From Desulfobacterales bacterium (lineage in GTDB: Bacteria > Desulfobacterota > Desulfobacteria > Desulfobacterales > Desulfosalsimonadaceae), in contig JAXHNP010000006.1 of NCBI GenBank assembly GCA_034520365.1, positions 1,047,001 through 1,111,000 on the forward strand: a stretch of DNA of 64,000 bases. The letters run 5' to 3'. This document shows positions 51,212-60,324 of the stretch, piece after piece (position 1 is the stretch's first letter; each line of letters starts with the position of its first letter). The position numbers and the translations under genes are program-made. The notes beneath the pieces are model-generated. The model was not told the DNA's origin, searched no databases, and was given only the letters and a program-made list of their open reading frames with translations.

Positions 51212-52921
51212 ATGAAACGGATTAATCGGATAAAGCTTTTTCTGGCAGTTTTTTTGTTTTTGTTCTTGTGGCATGTGCCGGTGCTCGCAGCGCAGGGTGT
51301 GGATGCGAGAATCAGTCAGCAGACTTATAAAACCGGGGATCAAATCGTTGTGACCGGAAAAATTCCGGCCGGTGAAGACCTCTATCTTTCAATTGCCTCG
51401 GAACGTGAGTTCGCCCCTGAGGAGGCCGGGGGGGTCAATGAGCTGAAGACATTCAAAGACGCGGTCCGGGAAAACAGCTTTGAGATGGATACGTCGGTTC
51501 CGGTTTTTTATTACATGCTCACCAACCAGCCCGGTAAATTCGGTGACGTTGTGAAAAAACGTTTCGGCGGTCCCTCCTTTATAAAAGGCATCTACAGCAC
51601 CACCATGTTTAAACTGGCGGAATGGGAGGCCCTGGATTCTCAAATCAAAAATTATTTGGGACCCCTGGACAGTAAAGAAGAGTGGGCCTTTTTCAAATAT
51701 AACCACGAGACTGACTATGGAATAAACACCGTTACCAAGGAACGTACCCAGGTGGGCAAGGTCACCATTTTTGCCCGAAGCGTGCTGGCGGATGAGGAAA
51801 AGAGCGGCAACTACTGGAATGAGGGCACAAACATCAATCTGGACAAGACAACCGGCGAATTTACCGCATCTTTCAAATCATTCCGCCATACCCCGCCGGA
51901 TACGGAGTTCAATGTATCGGTGAACGGGGCCGCGATCGGCTCATACCAACTGGAGGGTGATGGCTTCTGGCTCTCTCTGGGCGGTCGTTACATGAACCCC
52001 ATCTGGATTATTATCGGTGCGATTCTGGTGGGCGCCTTTTTCTCTTTGATCGGCGCTGCCGGCGGCATGCTGATGGCTGCCTATCAGGTGATTGTGGTCA
52101 ATACGATGGGGCCGGTGGGGTTGAATGCAGCTAACGTGTTAAGGCCGTCAAATGTGGCCCTGACGCTGTTTTCACCGCTGGGGTCTTTTTATCGCTACGC
52201 GATAAAGGAGCACCGGGTGGCCTGGCCGGTTGGCCTCTCATTTGGTGTCGGCATTCTTATTGGCTCCATCTGGCTGGGTAAATACGTGACCCAGTTTCTG
52301 CCGCTGGCCTCATACAAGGAGTGGCTGGCTGTCCTGGTGGTGCTGATGGGGGCCCGTACTGTTTATGAATTGACGCCCCGGGTAATGGAAAAACGAAAAA
52401 ACATCAAGGCCATGACCCAGAAATTTAACGAAGAGGTGCAGCGGGCCAAGGAAGAGGGCCGGGCGGCAAAAATGGGCCGGATCGAGCCCATATCCAGCGG
52501 CGCCAGCATGCTTACCAACTACCGGTTCAAGTTCTGGGGCGAAGAGTTTAGGATCAATCCGCTGCTTTTCGGTGTTATAGGAGTTGGCGTGGGGATCGTC
52601 TCCCGGTGCTTCGGCATTGGCGGCGGCTTTCTTTTGACCCCGCTTATGACCATGATCGGGGCGCTTCCCATGTATGTGGCCGTTCCGGTTTCACTGGTGG
52701 GCACCTGTTTCTCCAGTATCGGATCATTTATCGGTTACCTGTTAAACGGCTATCTGCCCGATCTCTGGATCGCCCTGGCCATTATTATCGGCGGTTTTGT
52801 GGGCGGCTACATCGGCAGCCGGATGCAGAAGCTCTTTACCGAGGTTCAGCTGAAAATTATACTGGCCGTGGTCTTGTTCTTCCTGTTTTTCCGGTTTTTC
52901 AAGATCGAAATCTGGATTTAA
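51212..52921 (+). CDS. TauE/SafE (TSUP) anion exporter with periplasmic N-terminal domain
   Basis: A 569-residue protein. A signal peptide (about 1-27) leads to a periplasmic beta-rich domain (about 28-245; ISQQTYKTGDQIVVTGKIPAGEDLYLSIAS) not present in simple TSUP proteins. The TSUP membrane domain starts at about 255 (FFSLIGAAGGMLMAAYQVIVV) and its second half (GIVSRCFGIGGGFLLTPLMTMIGALPMYVAVPVSL) comes after a long charged cytosolic loop. Export of sulfite or an organosulfonate is the family's best-known job; the substrate here is not proven. GGAGGGAG precedes ATG 51212. It is driven by its own sigma-54 promoter. Confidence 0.88.
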   Translation: MKRINRIKLFLAVFLFLFLWHVPVLAAQGVDARISQQTYKTGDQIVVTGKIPAGEDLYLSIASEREFAPEEAGGVNELKTFKDAVRENSFEMDTSVPVFYYMLTNQPGKFGDVVKKRFGGPSFIKGIYSTTMFKLAEWEALDSQIKNYLGPLDSKEEWAFFKYNHETDYGINTVTKERTQVGKVTIFARSVLADEEKSGNYWNEGTNINLDKTTGEFTASFKSFRHTPPDTEFNVSVNGAAIGSYQLEGDGFWLSLGGRYMNPIWIIIGAILVGAFFSLIGAAGGMLMAAYQVIVVNTMGPVGLNAANVLRPSNVALTLFSPLGSFYRYAIKEHRVAWPVGLSFGVGILIGSIWLGKYVTQFLPLASYKEWLAVLVVLMGARTVYELTPRVMEKRKNIKAMTQKFNEEVQRAKEEGRAAKMGRIEPISSGASMLTNYRFKFWGEEFRINPLLFGVIGVGVGIVSRCFGIGGGFLLTPLMTMIGALPMYVAVPVSLVGTCFSSIGSFIGYLLNGYLPDLWIALAIIIGGFVGGYIGSRMQKLFTEVQLKIILAVVLFFLFFRFFKIEIWI

Positions 52922-52945
52922 CCTTTAACCCTCCTACCCTGAAAC

Positions 52946-52977
52946 GGCCGGGCCGGGAACTCGGCCCTGGCCCGGCC
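52946..52977 (+). other. Intercistronic hairpin
   Basis: Perfect 9-bp GGCCGGGCC / GGCCCGGCC stem (52946-52954 and 52969-52977) between the exporter stop and the next ribosome site. There is no T-tract, so it may tune mRNA stability or downstream expression and not stop transcription. Confidence 0.6.
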
Positions 52978-53006
52978 AACTCATTGGAGGATAGGAAATT
53001 TCAAAA

Positions 53007-53612
53007 ATGGATGCTCTCTGGGCATATATCGTAAGCGGCATCAATCAACTACAGGCCGGGCTGTATCAATTGATCAGCCCCTTACACGTTTTAGGGCCGG
53101 CATTTACCATTGCCGTGCTGGCGGTTGTCACGGTTCTGATTGCCCGGTTTTTTACAAGACGGTTTAAAACCAGACGATACCGGGAGCTTGAACAGGAATT
53201 CAAATACTGGTTCGATATCAAGCAGGAGGCTTTGAAACTAAGGGAAGAAGAGCCGGAGAAGGCCAAGCAGCTGGGCGTTAATATCGATAAGGGCAAGCTT
53301 AATGAAGTATATTACAATTACTTTTTCGAAGGGCTGTTAAATAACCTGCTGACCATGTACATCCCGATTTTTTCCATGCTGGCCTTTGTCAATTACACCT
53401 ATCAGCCGGAGGCGCTGAAAGCCCTTTTCGGTAAAAGCCAGCTGTTCAGCCTGTATTGGATAAACGGGCAAACATATTCCATCGGCGCGGTGTTTTGGTT
53501 TGTTTTCTGTGTTTTTGCCGCCTATCTCGCGTTCTTTGTCATCGGGCGGATTTATCGCAGGTATCGGCCGGACCGCAAAGGCCGGGATTCGCTGGCCGGC
53601 TGTGAGGCGTAA
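53007..53612 (+). CDS. Membrane protein resembling the EMC3/TMCO1-YidC superfamily
   Basis: A 201-residue protein. A first span (about 28-48, TIAVLAVVTVLIARFF) is followed by a basic, charged coiled coil (RRFKTRRYRELEQEFKYWFDIKQEALKLREEEPEKAK) and two to three further spans. This one-span, coiled-coil, span-pair layout resembles the DUF106/EMC3-like branch of YidC insertases, but I cannot confirm it from sequence alone. It is cotranscribed with the TauE exporter and may help its assembly (inference). Confidence 0.55.
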   Translation: MDALWAYIVSGINQLQAGLYQLISPLHVLGPAFTIAVLAVVTVLIARFFTRRFKTRRYRELEQEFKYWFDIKQEALKLREEEPEKAKQLGVNIDKGKLNEVYYNYFFEGLLNNLLTMYIPIFSMLAFVNYTYQPEALKALFGKSQLFSLYWINGQTYSIGAVFWFVFCVFAAYLAFFVIGRIYRRYRPDRKGRDSLAGCEA

Positions 53613-53623
53613 TCTCAGGTAAT

Positions 53624-54061
53624 ATGCGTATGTTTTCAGGCGAGATGCTGATTCAATGGCTCGATGCCGCGGTCCCGGACTGGTTTGCCGTTATCTCCGG
53701 CGCCTTTACGGGCATTCTGGGGGTATTGGCGATTGGCCTGATGGTAACCCTTTTCGCACCGGCCGCCTTGGCGGAATGGATGCTTGGGATTGTGTTTTTC
53801 TGTGGGGCCAGCGCCGGGTATAAATTCCGGGAGAAGCGGAAATCGGAAAATCCCGCGATAAATAAAGTTTTTTGCCTGATGGCCGGCCTGTTGACCGCAC
53901 TGGCGGCCGTATTGGTCCAGATCAGTGTGGACGGCCGCTATTTTAACACCCGGCCCTCAGTTGTTTTGCTCTTAGGTTTCGGGATTCTGGGGCTTGGGGG
54001 CGCGGCGCTCGGCGGCGGTTTGCGTCACCGATACGAAAAATTGCCGCATGCCGGTAAGTAA
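53624..54061 (+). CDS. Small integral membrane protein of unknown function
   Basis: A 145-residue protein with about four spans (WFAVISGAFTGILGVLAIGLMVTLF, ALAEWMLGIVFFCGASAGY, LMAGLLTALAAVLVQI, SVVLLLGFGILGLGGAALGGGL). It starts 12 nt after the previous gene with AGG upstream and appears to end the exporter operon. I do not recognise a family. Confidence 0.65.
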   Translation: MRMFSGEMLIQWLDAAVPDWFAVISGAFTGILGVLAIGLMVTLFAPAALAEWMLGIVFFCGASAGYKFREKRKSENPAINKVFCLMAGLLTALAAVLVQISVDGRYFNTRPSVVLLLGFGILGLGGAALGGGLRHRYEKLPHAGK

Positions 54062-54075
54062 TTCCTAAATTGAGC

Positions 54076-54175
54076 GATTTTCAAGTTTGCCGCAGATACA
54101 AGGAAGATGGAGGCGAGCTATAGTGAACTATGCGAGGCTGCATCTGACGCAGTAGATGCGGTAAAATTGGAAATC
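54076..54175. repeat. 100-bp palindromic intergenic element
   Basis: Outer arms GATTTTCAAGTTTGCCGCA and TGCGGTAAAATTGGAAATC pair at 16 of 19 positions. Inner arms AGATGGAGGCGAGCTATAG and CTATGCGAGGCTGCATCT pair around GTGAA. No coding capacity. It is a different family from the 35.6/63.5 kb element. Confidence 0.75.
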
Positions 54176-54336
54176 CCGGAGGGTTTCAGATCTTTAAATA
54201 TAAATTGATAGAATCCTTTATGGAATCATGTTTTTAATAATCTGAAACGCTTAATTTAGGTAATTTATAATGACGCCAAGGCAAGGCCTGGCCGATGCCG
54301 GTCCGCTTTGGTCATAGGACGCAGGAGAAAGACACC

Positions 54337-56436
54337 ATGCAGGAGCAGGTTTACAGCTTATGTTTCATGTGTTCGGTCCGCTGTCCCATCAAGGTGACAG
54401 TCGATAATGGACAGGTTCAGTTTATTCAGGGAAATTCCCATGTTCCGGGGATTGGCGACAGCATCTGTCCGCGGGGGGTTGCCGGCATTTCGCTTGTCAA
54501 TGATACCCAGCGGGTTCAGTCGCCCATGATCCGCAGCGGGCCCCGGGGCTCCGGCCAGTGGCGCCAGGTCTCGTGGCATGAAGCCTATGATTATATTGCC
54601 GACAAGCTCAAACAGATTACGGATGCGTATGGCGGCCGAAGCGTTTTACTTGGCGAGCGCACCCAGTTGAGCACCCATGTCAGCAAAACCTTTCTGCGGG
54701 CGATTGGTTCGCCCAACCACTTTACCCATGACGCCCTCTGCAAGGGCTCGCTTAATACCGCCTGCCGGTCGCTTCTGGGGTATACGGACGGCCAGATCGG
54801 CATGGATTATGCCAACACTAAGCATTTGGTGCTGTATGGCCGGAATATTTTTGAATCCATCCAGGTAAAGCCGGTCCGGCAGTTCAGTGAGGCGATGGAA
54901 AAAGGCGCCCGGCTCACCTATATCGATCCCCGGGTGACTGTGACGGCAACCAAGGCGCACCGGTACTGGATGATCCGGCCGGGCACGGATCTGGCGTTAA
55001 ATTATGCGCTCATGCATGTGATTATCAATGAATCTCTATATGACGGGGATTACGTAGATAAATGGGTGAGCGGCTTTGATGCCCTGTGCGGTTTTGTCAA
55101 GCCCTATACGCCGGACTGGGCGGAAGGCGAGACCGGTATTCCGGCGGCGGAGATTGTGGATTTCGCCCGGGAGCTTGCCAGCCAGAAACCCCATGTCATT
55201 TTTCACTGCGGCTATCGCTGCGCCAGCCATGAAAATGAGATTTACTTCCGCCGCTCCATTTTTATCCTGAATGCCCTGATGGGCAGCATTGAAACCCCGG
55301 GCGGGATGTTCTTTAAGAAGGGGCCGGCCGAAGCCGGAGGCAAGCCGGTGCGCAAACTAACGGACCAGGATCTGCCGAAGCCTTCGGATATCCGGTTTGA
55401 TAAGGTGGGCACCCCGGATTTTCCCACCCCGGACCCCAATCACGGGGTGGCGCAAATGATGCCCCAGGCGATTTTGAACGAAGACCCTTATCCGTTAAAG
55501 GCGCTGTTTGCCTATCGGTTTGATCCGTTGAGTTCCATTCCGGACACCAACTATACCCGGCAGGCGCTGGATGCGCTTGATCTCATCGTCAGCATTGATA
55601 TCAATTACAGTGAAATCGCCTGGTATTCGGATGTGATCCTGCCGGAATCCACCTACCTGGAGCGAATGGACAGTCCGCAGCAGGCCAATGGACCGAAGCC
55701 CCAGATTTTTCTGCGGCAGCAGGCGGTGAGTCCGCGCTATGACACCCGCCCCGGCCCGGTGATTCTCCAGCAGCTTGCCGAACGCATGGGGCTTGGAGAA
55801 TATTTTCCATATACCACCATGGAGGAACTGGTGGACTGGCAGCTTGCCCCGACCGGCTTTGAAAGGGCGGATTTTAAGGAAAAAGGGTTTGTGGCGTATA
55901 CGGATCAAAAGCTTTTATGGGACCGGAAAACGGGCATTAAATTCAAGACGCCGTCCGGAAAGATTGAACTGGTCTCCAGTTTGCTCGAAGAGGCCGGCTA
56001 TCCGTCATTTCCTGCCTACCAGTCCATGAGCCGTCCGGAGAATGGAGCGGACTTCCGATTGGTGGTGGGGCGCTGCGCCCAGCATACCCATATCTCCACC
56101 CAGAATAATCTATATCTGAATGAACTGGTGCCGCATAATTCGCTTTGGATCAATGCAGCCAGGGCTGAAGAACTGGGGATCAAGGATAATGATACGGTGG
56201 AGGTCGCATCCGAGAACGCCAGCGGCCGGATTCAGGCCAGGGTGACCGAGATGATTCATCCGGATTGCGTGTTCATGCTCCACGGTTTCGGCCATGAGGT
56301 ACCCAGGGCGGAGCGGTCGTATCAAAAGGGGGTGTCTGACAGTCTTCTGATGCGAAATGTCACCGATATGATTGGCGGCAGCCCGGCGCTTCATGAAACC
56401 ATTGTTTCGGTGCGAAATGCCGGAGAAAAGCCTTAA
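54337..56436 (+). CDS. Molybdopterin oxidoreductase catalytic subunit, cytosolic (DMSO reductase family)
   Basis: A 699-residue Mo/W-bisPGD enzyme. The N-terminal [4Fe-4S] ligands are Cys9, Cys12, Cys16 and Cys44 (CFMCSVRCP, ICPRG). The likely Mo ligand is Cys135 in HDALCKGS; the residue after it is Lys and not the His seen in formate dehydrogenases. The rest is typical of the thiosulfate/polysulfide/tetrathionate reductase branch (WMIRPGTDLALNYALMHVI, VSIDINYSEIAWYSDVILPESTYLER). No twin-arginine signal is present, unlike most of that branch, so it works in the cytosol. AGGAGA precedes ATG 54337. It heads a six-gene redox operon. Confidence 0.88.
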   Translation: MQEQVYSLCFMCSVRCPIKVTVDNGQVQFIQGNSHVPGIGDSICPRGVAGISLVNDTQRVQSPMIRSGPRGSGQWRQVSWHEAYDYIADKLKQITDAYGGRSVLLGERTQLSTHVSKTFLRAIGSPNHFTHDALCKGSLNTACRSLLGYTDGQIGMDYANTKHLVLYGRNIFESIQVKPVRQFSEAMEKGARLTYIDPRVTVTATKAHRYWMIRPGTDLALNYALMHVIINESLYDGDYVDKWVSGFDALCGFVKPYTPDWAEGETGIPAAEIVDFARELASQKPHVIFHCGYRCASHENEIYFRRSIFILNALMGSIETPGGMFFKKGPAEAGGKPVRKLTDQDLPKPSDIRFDKVGTPDFPTPDPNHGVAQMMPQAILNEDPYPLKALFAYRFDPLSSIPDTNYTRQALDALDLIVSIDINYSEIAWYSDVILPESTYLERMDSPQQANGPKPQIFLRQQAVSPRYDTRPGPVILQQLAERMGLGEYFPYTTMEELVDWQLAPTGFERADFKEKGFVAYTDQKLLWDRKTGIKFKTPSGKIELVSSLLEEAGYPSFPAYQSMSRPENGADFRLVVGRCAQHTHISTQNNLYLNELVPHNSLWINAARAEELGIKDNDTVEVASENASGRIQARVTEMIHPDCVFMLHGFGHEVPRAERSYQKGVSDSLLMRNVTDMIGGSPALHETIVSVRNAGEKP

Positions 56437-56480
56437 ACCTTAAACCTTAAACCTTAAACCTTATACCTTACACCTTATAT
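56433..56480. repeat. Short 7-mer tandem array
   Basis: Units of CTTAAAC grading into CTTATAC and CTTACAC, beginning at the stop codon of the molybdopterin enzyme. Same class as the array at 37468-37583. Confidence 0.8.
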
Positions 56481-56521
56481 CTGAAGTTTTTTTTGGGAAG
56501 CCGATGATGGAGTGAAAGACA

Positions 56522-57025
56522 ATGAGTAAATTCTTCTTGTTTCAGGATCAGAAAAAATGCATTGGCTGCATGGCCTGTGTAGTGGCATGTAAAAGCCGCC
56601 AGGGGCTGCCCCGCGGTCCCCATCCATGCCTGGTGGTAACCGTTGGACCGCAATGGGTGGGTGAACAGCCGCGGACCGCTTTTACCTTTATGCCCTGTTT
56701 TCATTGCGAAAATCCCTGGTGTGTGGCCGCCTGTCCAACCGGCGCGATGCACCAGCGGAGCGAAGACGGCATCGTCACCGTGGATCCGGATTTATGCGTG
56801 GGCTGTAAGACCTGTATCTCCGCCTGCCCCTGGGGGGCGCCGCAGTGGAATCCGGAAACCGGGAAAGCCGTCAAATGCGACTTGTGCCATGATCGCATAG
56901 AAGCAGGGCTCAAGCCTGCCTGTGTCACCGTATGCCCAACCCAGTGCCTTTATTTCGGCACTCCGGATGAAATCCCGGAGGTTCGGCGTGAGCGCTATGC
57001 CAAGGCCAGGGCCCAGGAGAACTAG
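56522..57025 (+). CDS. Four-cluster ferredoxin subunit (PsrB/PhsB/DmsB type)
   Basis: A 167-residue electron-transfer subunit with 16 cluster Cys in four groups: CIGCMACVVACK, CFHCENPWCVAACP, CVGCKTCISACPWGAP and CDLCHDRIEAGLKPACVTVCP. This is the standard partner of DMSO-reductase-family catalytic subunits and carries electrons to or from the Mo site. There is no membrane anchor subunit in the operon, so electrons probably go to the flavoprotein encoded next. Confidence 0.93.
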   Translation: MSKFFLFQDQKKCIGCMACVVACKSRQGLPRGPHPCLVVTVGPQWVGEQPRTAFTFMPCFHCENPWCVAACPTGAMHQRSEDGIVTVDPDLCVGCKTCISACPWGAPQWNPETGKAVKCDLCHDRIEAGLKPACVTVCPTQCLYFGTPDEIPEVRRERYAKARAQEN

Positions 57026-57049
57026 AAATTTTTGTTATGAGGCATATTA

Positions 57050-59218
57050 ATGCGTGAGAAGAGCTGTAAAGTTAGAACCATCCATGACTGGCTCAAGGAG
57101 AAGCTCCAATCCAGAGAATTGGCCCATCCCCGCTGCCAGCAAATCGCCTCGGAAGTTTTTGATCTGATCTATGACATCTCCCAGGGCCGGGCCGGTGACG
57201 CCCATCTTGCCAGCATCTTTGAGCTGACCGATCATATGATATCTGAAAGTATGCCCCCGGCATGCGGGCGATTGGGAGAGGAGATACGCAGCCGGGTGCA
57301 GGCGGACCGCGAGGTGTTTGAAAGCCATATCCAGACCCACACCTGTCCCACCGGCGACTGCCCGATGCTGACACCGGCGCCCTGCCAGATGGCCTGTCCG
57401 GCCGGCATTGATATTCCAACCTACATTATGCTGATCGGCCAGGGCCGGTATGCGGAGGCCATCGAGGTGATCCGGAGGGATAACCCGTTCCCCTGGGTTT
57501 GCGGACTGGTTTGCACGCATCCCTGCGAATTCATGTGTGTGCGGGGCCGCATGGACAGCCCGATTGCGATTATGGATTTAAAGGGATTTACGGCGGAAAA
57601 AGCCATGTCTGCCAGGGAATATACCAATCCTTCGAAAATGCCGGATAACGGGCATAAGGTATGTATCATCGGCGCCGGCCCCGGCGGTTTGACAGCCTCG
57701 TATTATCTCGCCCTCAAAGGCTACCAGGTGACAGTGCTTGAGGCGCTGCCGGTGGTCGGCGGGATGATGATGGTGGGTATTCCCCGGTATCGCCTTCCCC
57801 GGGAAGTTATTGACCGGGAGGTCAATATGATCGAGGAACTGGGCGTAGAAATTCGGCTCAATACCCGGCTGGGAGAGGACGTTACACGTGAGGATCTGGA
57901 AGCCGAAGGGTTTGAGGCTTATCTGATCGCCGTGGGCGCGCACGGGTCCTATAGGCTGATGATTTCCGGGGAGGAGAATTATCCGGAAGTCATATCCGCA
58001 GTGGATTTTTTGCGCCGCGTCAGCCTGGGTGACCATCGGCGGCCGGGCAAACGGGTGGCGGTGGTCGGCGGCGGCAATGTAGCCATTGATGCGGCCCGGA
58101 CCTCGCTTCGGCTTGGATGCGAGGAAGTGACCATCCTTTACCGCCGGACCCATGACCAAATGCCGGCCCATAGCGAAGAGGTGATCGAGGCCGAGGAAGA
58201 GGGCATTCAATTCTCCTATTTGACCATTCCCAAGGCGGTCCTCGGCGAGAACGGCCATGTCACCGGCATCCAATGCGTAAGGGCGGAGCTTAGCGAACCG
58301 GATGAGTCCGGCCGTCAGCGGCCGGTGCCGGTGGAGGGAAGCGAGCATGAGCTGCCGGTGGATGTTGTGATCCCGGCCATCGGTCAGGAGGTGGACAGCC
58401 TTGGTCTCGACGATTTCAATGAAGTGGATTGGACCCGCCGCAATACCCTGCGGGTAAATACCGTGAGTATGCAGACCCATCAGCCCGGCGTTTTTGCTGT
58501 GGGCGATGCGGTGACCGGCCCGGCTACAGTGGTGGAGGCGATTGCCGGCGGAAAGAAGGCGGCTTATGCCATTCACCGATATTTTGAAGGCATGCCGCAG
58601 CCGGAACTGCCGCCGGTTCCGGTACGCCGCGGCCGGAGCGAGTATTTCACCGTACCCGCCTCCCTTAAAATGGATTTAAAGCGGCCGGAGATGGCCTTGC
58701 TCGGAAATGAACGCCGGCGCATCACCTTTCAGCAGGTGCGTCTCGGCATGGCCGATGTTCAAGCCCATAATGAGGCCAAGCGGTGTCTGCGCTGCGATGT
58801 GTGCATCCGCTGCGGCCGATGCGTTGAAATCTGCCGGGATAAGATGGGGGTTGAAGCCCTGCAGCTTGGATATATGGATTTTGACAATCCCGGGCCCACG
58901 GATTTGAAAATTGCGGCCGAGCGCTGTATTGCATGCGGCGCATGCGCCACCAACTGCCCGACCGGCGCCATGCAGATGACGGACGAAAATAGTGAAAGGG
59001 TGCTTTCGCTTTGCGGCACGGTTTTGAACCGGTTGAAGCTGGAATACTGCGAGATATGCGGGGCGGTGCTGGGACCGGCCCGGTATCATGACTATATTAT
59101 GCGTCGGGTCAAGGAGATCAGCCCCTCACTGGTGGGCAAACGGATCTGTCTGGACTGCGCCCGGCGGGACAGCGGCCAGGTGCATGCGGAGATTGTGCCG
59201 CCCAAGGAGCGGCGGTAA
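57050..59218 (+). CDS. GltD/NfnB-like FAD-NAD(P) oxidoreductase with added Fe-S domains
   Basis: A 722-residue protein. Residues about 1-95 are a helical domain; a Cys-rich GltD-type cluster region follows (CPAGIDIPTYI, GLVCTHPCEFMCVRG). The FAD-binding fold starts at about 203 (VCIIGAGPGGLTASYYLA) and the NAD(P)-binding fold at about 340 (VAVVGGGNVAIDAARTSLRLG, YRRTHDQMPA). GVFAVGDAVTGPATVVEAIAGG closes the FAD site. The C terminus adds two ferredoxin-type clusters (CLRCDVCIRCGRCVEICR, CIACGACATNCP) and more Cys pairs (CEICG, CLDCA). It probably links NAD(P)H and ferredoxin to the Mo enzyme, perhaps with electron bifurcation (inference). Confidence 0.9.
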   Translation: MREKSCKVRTIHDWLKEKLQSRELAHPRCQQIASEVFDLIYDISQGRAGDAHLASIFELTDHMISESMPPACGRLGEEIRSRVQADREVFESHIQTHTCPTGDCPMLTPAPCQMACPAGIDIPTYIMLIGQGRYAEAIEVIRRDNPFPWVCGLVCTHPCEFMCVRGRMDSPIAIMDLKGFTAEKAMSAREYTNPSKMPDNGHKVCIIGAGPGGLTASYYLALKGYQVTVLEALPVVGGMMMVGIPRYRLPREVIDREVNMIEELGVEIRLNTRLGEDVTREDLEAEGFEAYLIAVGAHGSYRLMISGEENYPEVISAVDFLRRVSLGDHRRPGKRVAVVGGGNVAIDAARTSLRLGCEEVTILYRRTHDQMPAHSEEVIEAEEEGIQFSYLTIPKAVLGENGHVTGIQCVRAELSEPDESGRQRPVPVEGSEHELPVDVVIPAIGQEVDSLGLDDFNEVDWTRRNTLRVNTVSMQTHQPGVFAVGDAVTGPATVVEAIAGGKKAAYAIHRYFEGMPQPELPPVPVRRGRSEYFTVPASLKMDLKRPEMALLGNERRRITFQQVRLGMADVQAHNEAKRCLRCDVCIRCGRCVEICRDKMGVEALQLGYMDFDNPGPTDLKIAAERCIACGACATNCPTGAMQMTDENSERVLSLCGTVLNRLKLEYCEICGAVLGPARYHDYIMRRVKEISPSLVGKRICLDCARRDSGQVHAEIVPPKERR

Positions 59219-59246
59219 CTCAGTTTGAAAATGAAAGGATTGATCT

Positions 59247-59465
59247 ATGGTCTTTCGCCAGGGACAGAAAGTGGAGATCTATCAGCGTTCCGATGATGAG
59301 AGCTGGGAAGCCTATATGGACGAGTTTATCGGCATGCATGGCATTATTACGGATCCGGATACCAGCAAAAATGATCCGGATGCGCTGATCGAGGTCAGCC
59401 TGGATGAAAAAGGCACGCACCGGTTTCCGCAGGATTGTCTGCGGGTCATCGGTCAAAGCGGTTAG
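59247..59465 (+). CDS. Small acidic protein in the redox operon
   Basis: A 72-residue protein (FRQGQKVEIYQRSDDESWEAYM, GMHGIITDPD, DALIEVSLDEKGTHRFPQDCLRVI) that looks like a small beta-barrel of SH3 or KOW type. AAAGGA lies 7 nt before the ATG. It is placed between two Fe-S protein genes and may be an assembly or structural part of the complex (inference). No family recognised. Confidence 0.7.
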   Translation: MVFRQGQKVEIYQRSDDESWEAYMDEFIGMHGIITDPDTSKNDPDALIEVSLDEKGTHRFPQDCLRVIGQSG

Positions 59466-59550
59466 CCCGGCCGATCAAGTCATTGGGCCGCTGTTTCGGG
59501 CCAATTTTTAAAGGCGGGTGGGTGTATTTTACAGAAGGAGCACGGGGTTT

Positions 59551-60303
59551 ATGCCAAATATCACGATTAACGGGACGCCGGTCGAGGCTCCGGCGGATAC
59601 GAATGTTTTGGAAGCTATTCGATCGCTTGGAATTGAAGTCCCGGCGCTTTGCTACCATCCCGCGTTGAGTCCGGCCGGCGCCTGCAAGCTGTGCGTGGTT
59701 GAAGTGATCATGCCGGAGAAAAAGCCGCGGCTCATGTCTTCGTGTATTCTTAAGCCCAAAGATGGCATGGAGGTGCAAACCGAGACCGAACGGGTACAGA
59801 AATCCCGGACCCGGGCATTCAGAAAACTGGCCCGGTACGCGCCGGAATCCAAAAAGCTCCATCAGTTGGCGGAGAAGTTTAATGTGGATTTGGGCGAAGT
59901 GCCGGATGACTGTATTCGCTGCCATCTTTGCATTCGGGCCTGCAATGAGATCGTGGGCGTTGGGGCCCTGACCATGGATGAACTCGATGATGTCGTGCCC
60001 GTGCCCGGTGATAACTGCATCGGATGCGGTACCTGTGTCAATCTATGTCCCACCGGGGCGATCCGCATGGAGGACAAGGACGACAAGCGGACCATCTACA
60101 TCCGGGATACGGTCATCGGGCAAAGCGATCTGGTTAAGTGCGAGGCCTGCGGCCGCATGTTTGCCACCCGGAAGTTCCTGTCCCGGGTGGAGGAACGGAC
60201 AGAGGATCATCCGCATGTCAAGGAGCCGCATCAGTACTGTCCGACATGTGCCAAACTGATGTCCGACCGGATCAAAAGTTCCAGAAAAATCAAACGACTA
60301 TAA
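59551..60303 (+). CDS. NuoG/HydA-N-like [2Fe-2S]/[4Fe-4S] ferredoxin protein
   Basis: A 250-residue protein like the N-terminal part of NuoG, HndD or formate dehydrogenase accessory subunits. A [2Fe-2S] domain (VPALCYHPALSPAGACKLCVVEV, SSCILKP) is followed by a helical linker that lacks the usual His-Cys cluster motif, then two [4Fe-4S] motifs (CIRCHLCIRACNE, CIGCGTCVNLCPTGAI). A C-terminal extra CEACGRMF / YCPTC pair could bind zinc or a further cluster. The start is ATG 59551 with AAGGAG upstream. It fits as an electron-transfer subunit for the GltD-like flavoprotein. Confidence 0.87.
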   Translation: MPNITINGTPVEAPADTNVLEAIRSLGIEVPALCYHPALSPAGACKLCVVEVIMPEKKPRLMSSCILKPKDGMEVQTETERVQKSRTRAFRKLARYAPESKKLHQLAEKFNVDLGEVPDDCIRCHLCIRACNEIVGVGALTMDELDDVVPVPGDNCIGCGTCVNLCPTGAIRMEDKDDKRTIYIRDTVIGQSDLVKCEACGRMFATRKFLSRVEERTEDHPHVKEPHQYCPTCAKLMSDRIKSSRKIKRL

Positions 60304-60324
60304 CTCGTCTACGGGGAGGTTCGC

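Noticed and set aside
54337-56436. Formate dehydrogenase catalytic subunit
   Set aside because: The Mo-ligand Cys135 is followed by Lys and not the conserved His of formate dehydrogenases, and no Sec codon is present.
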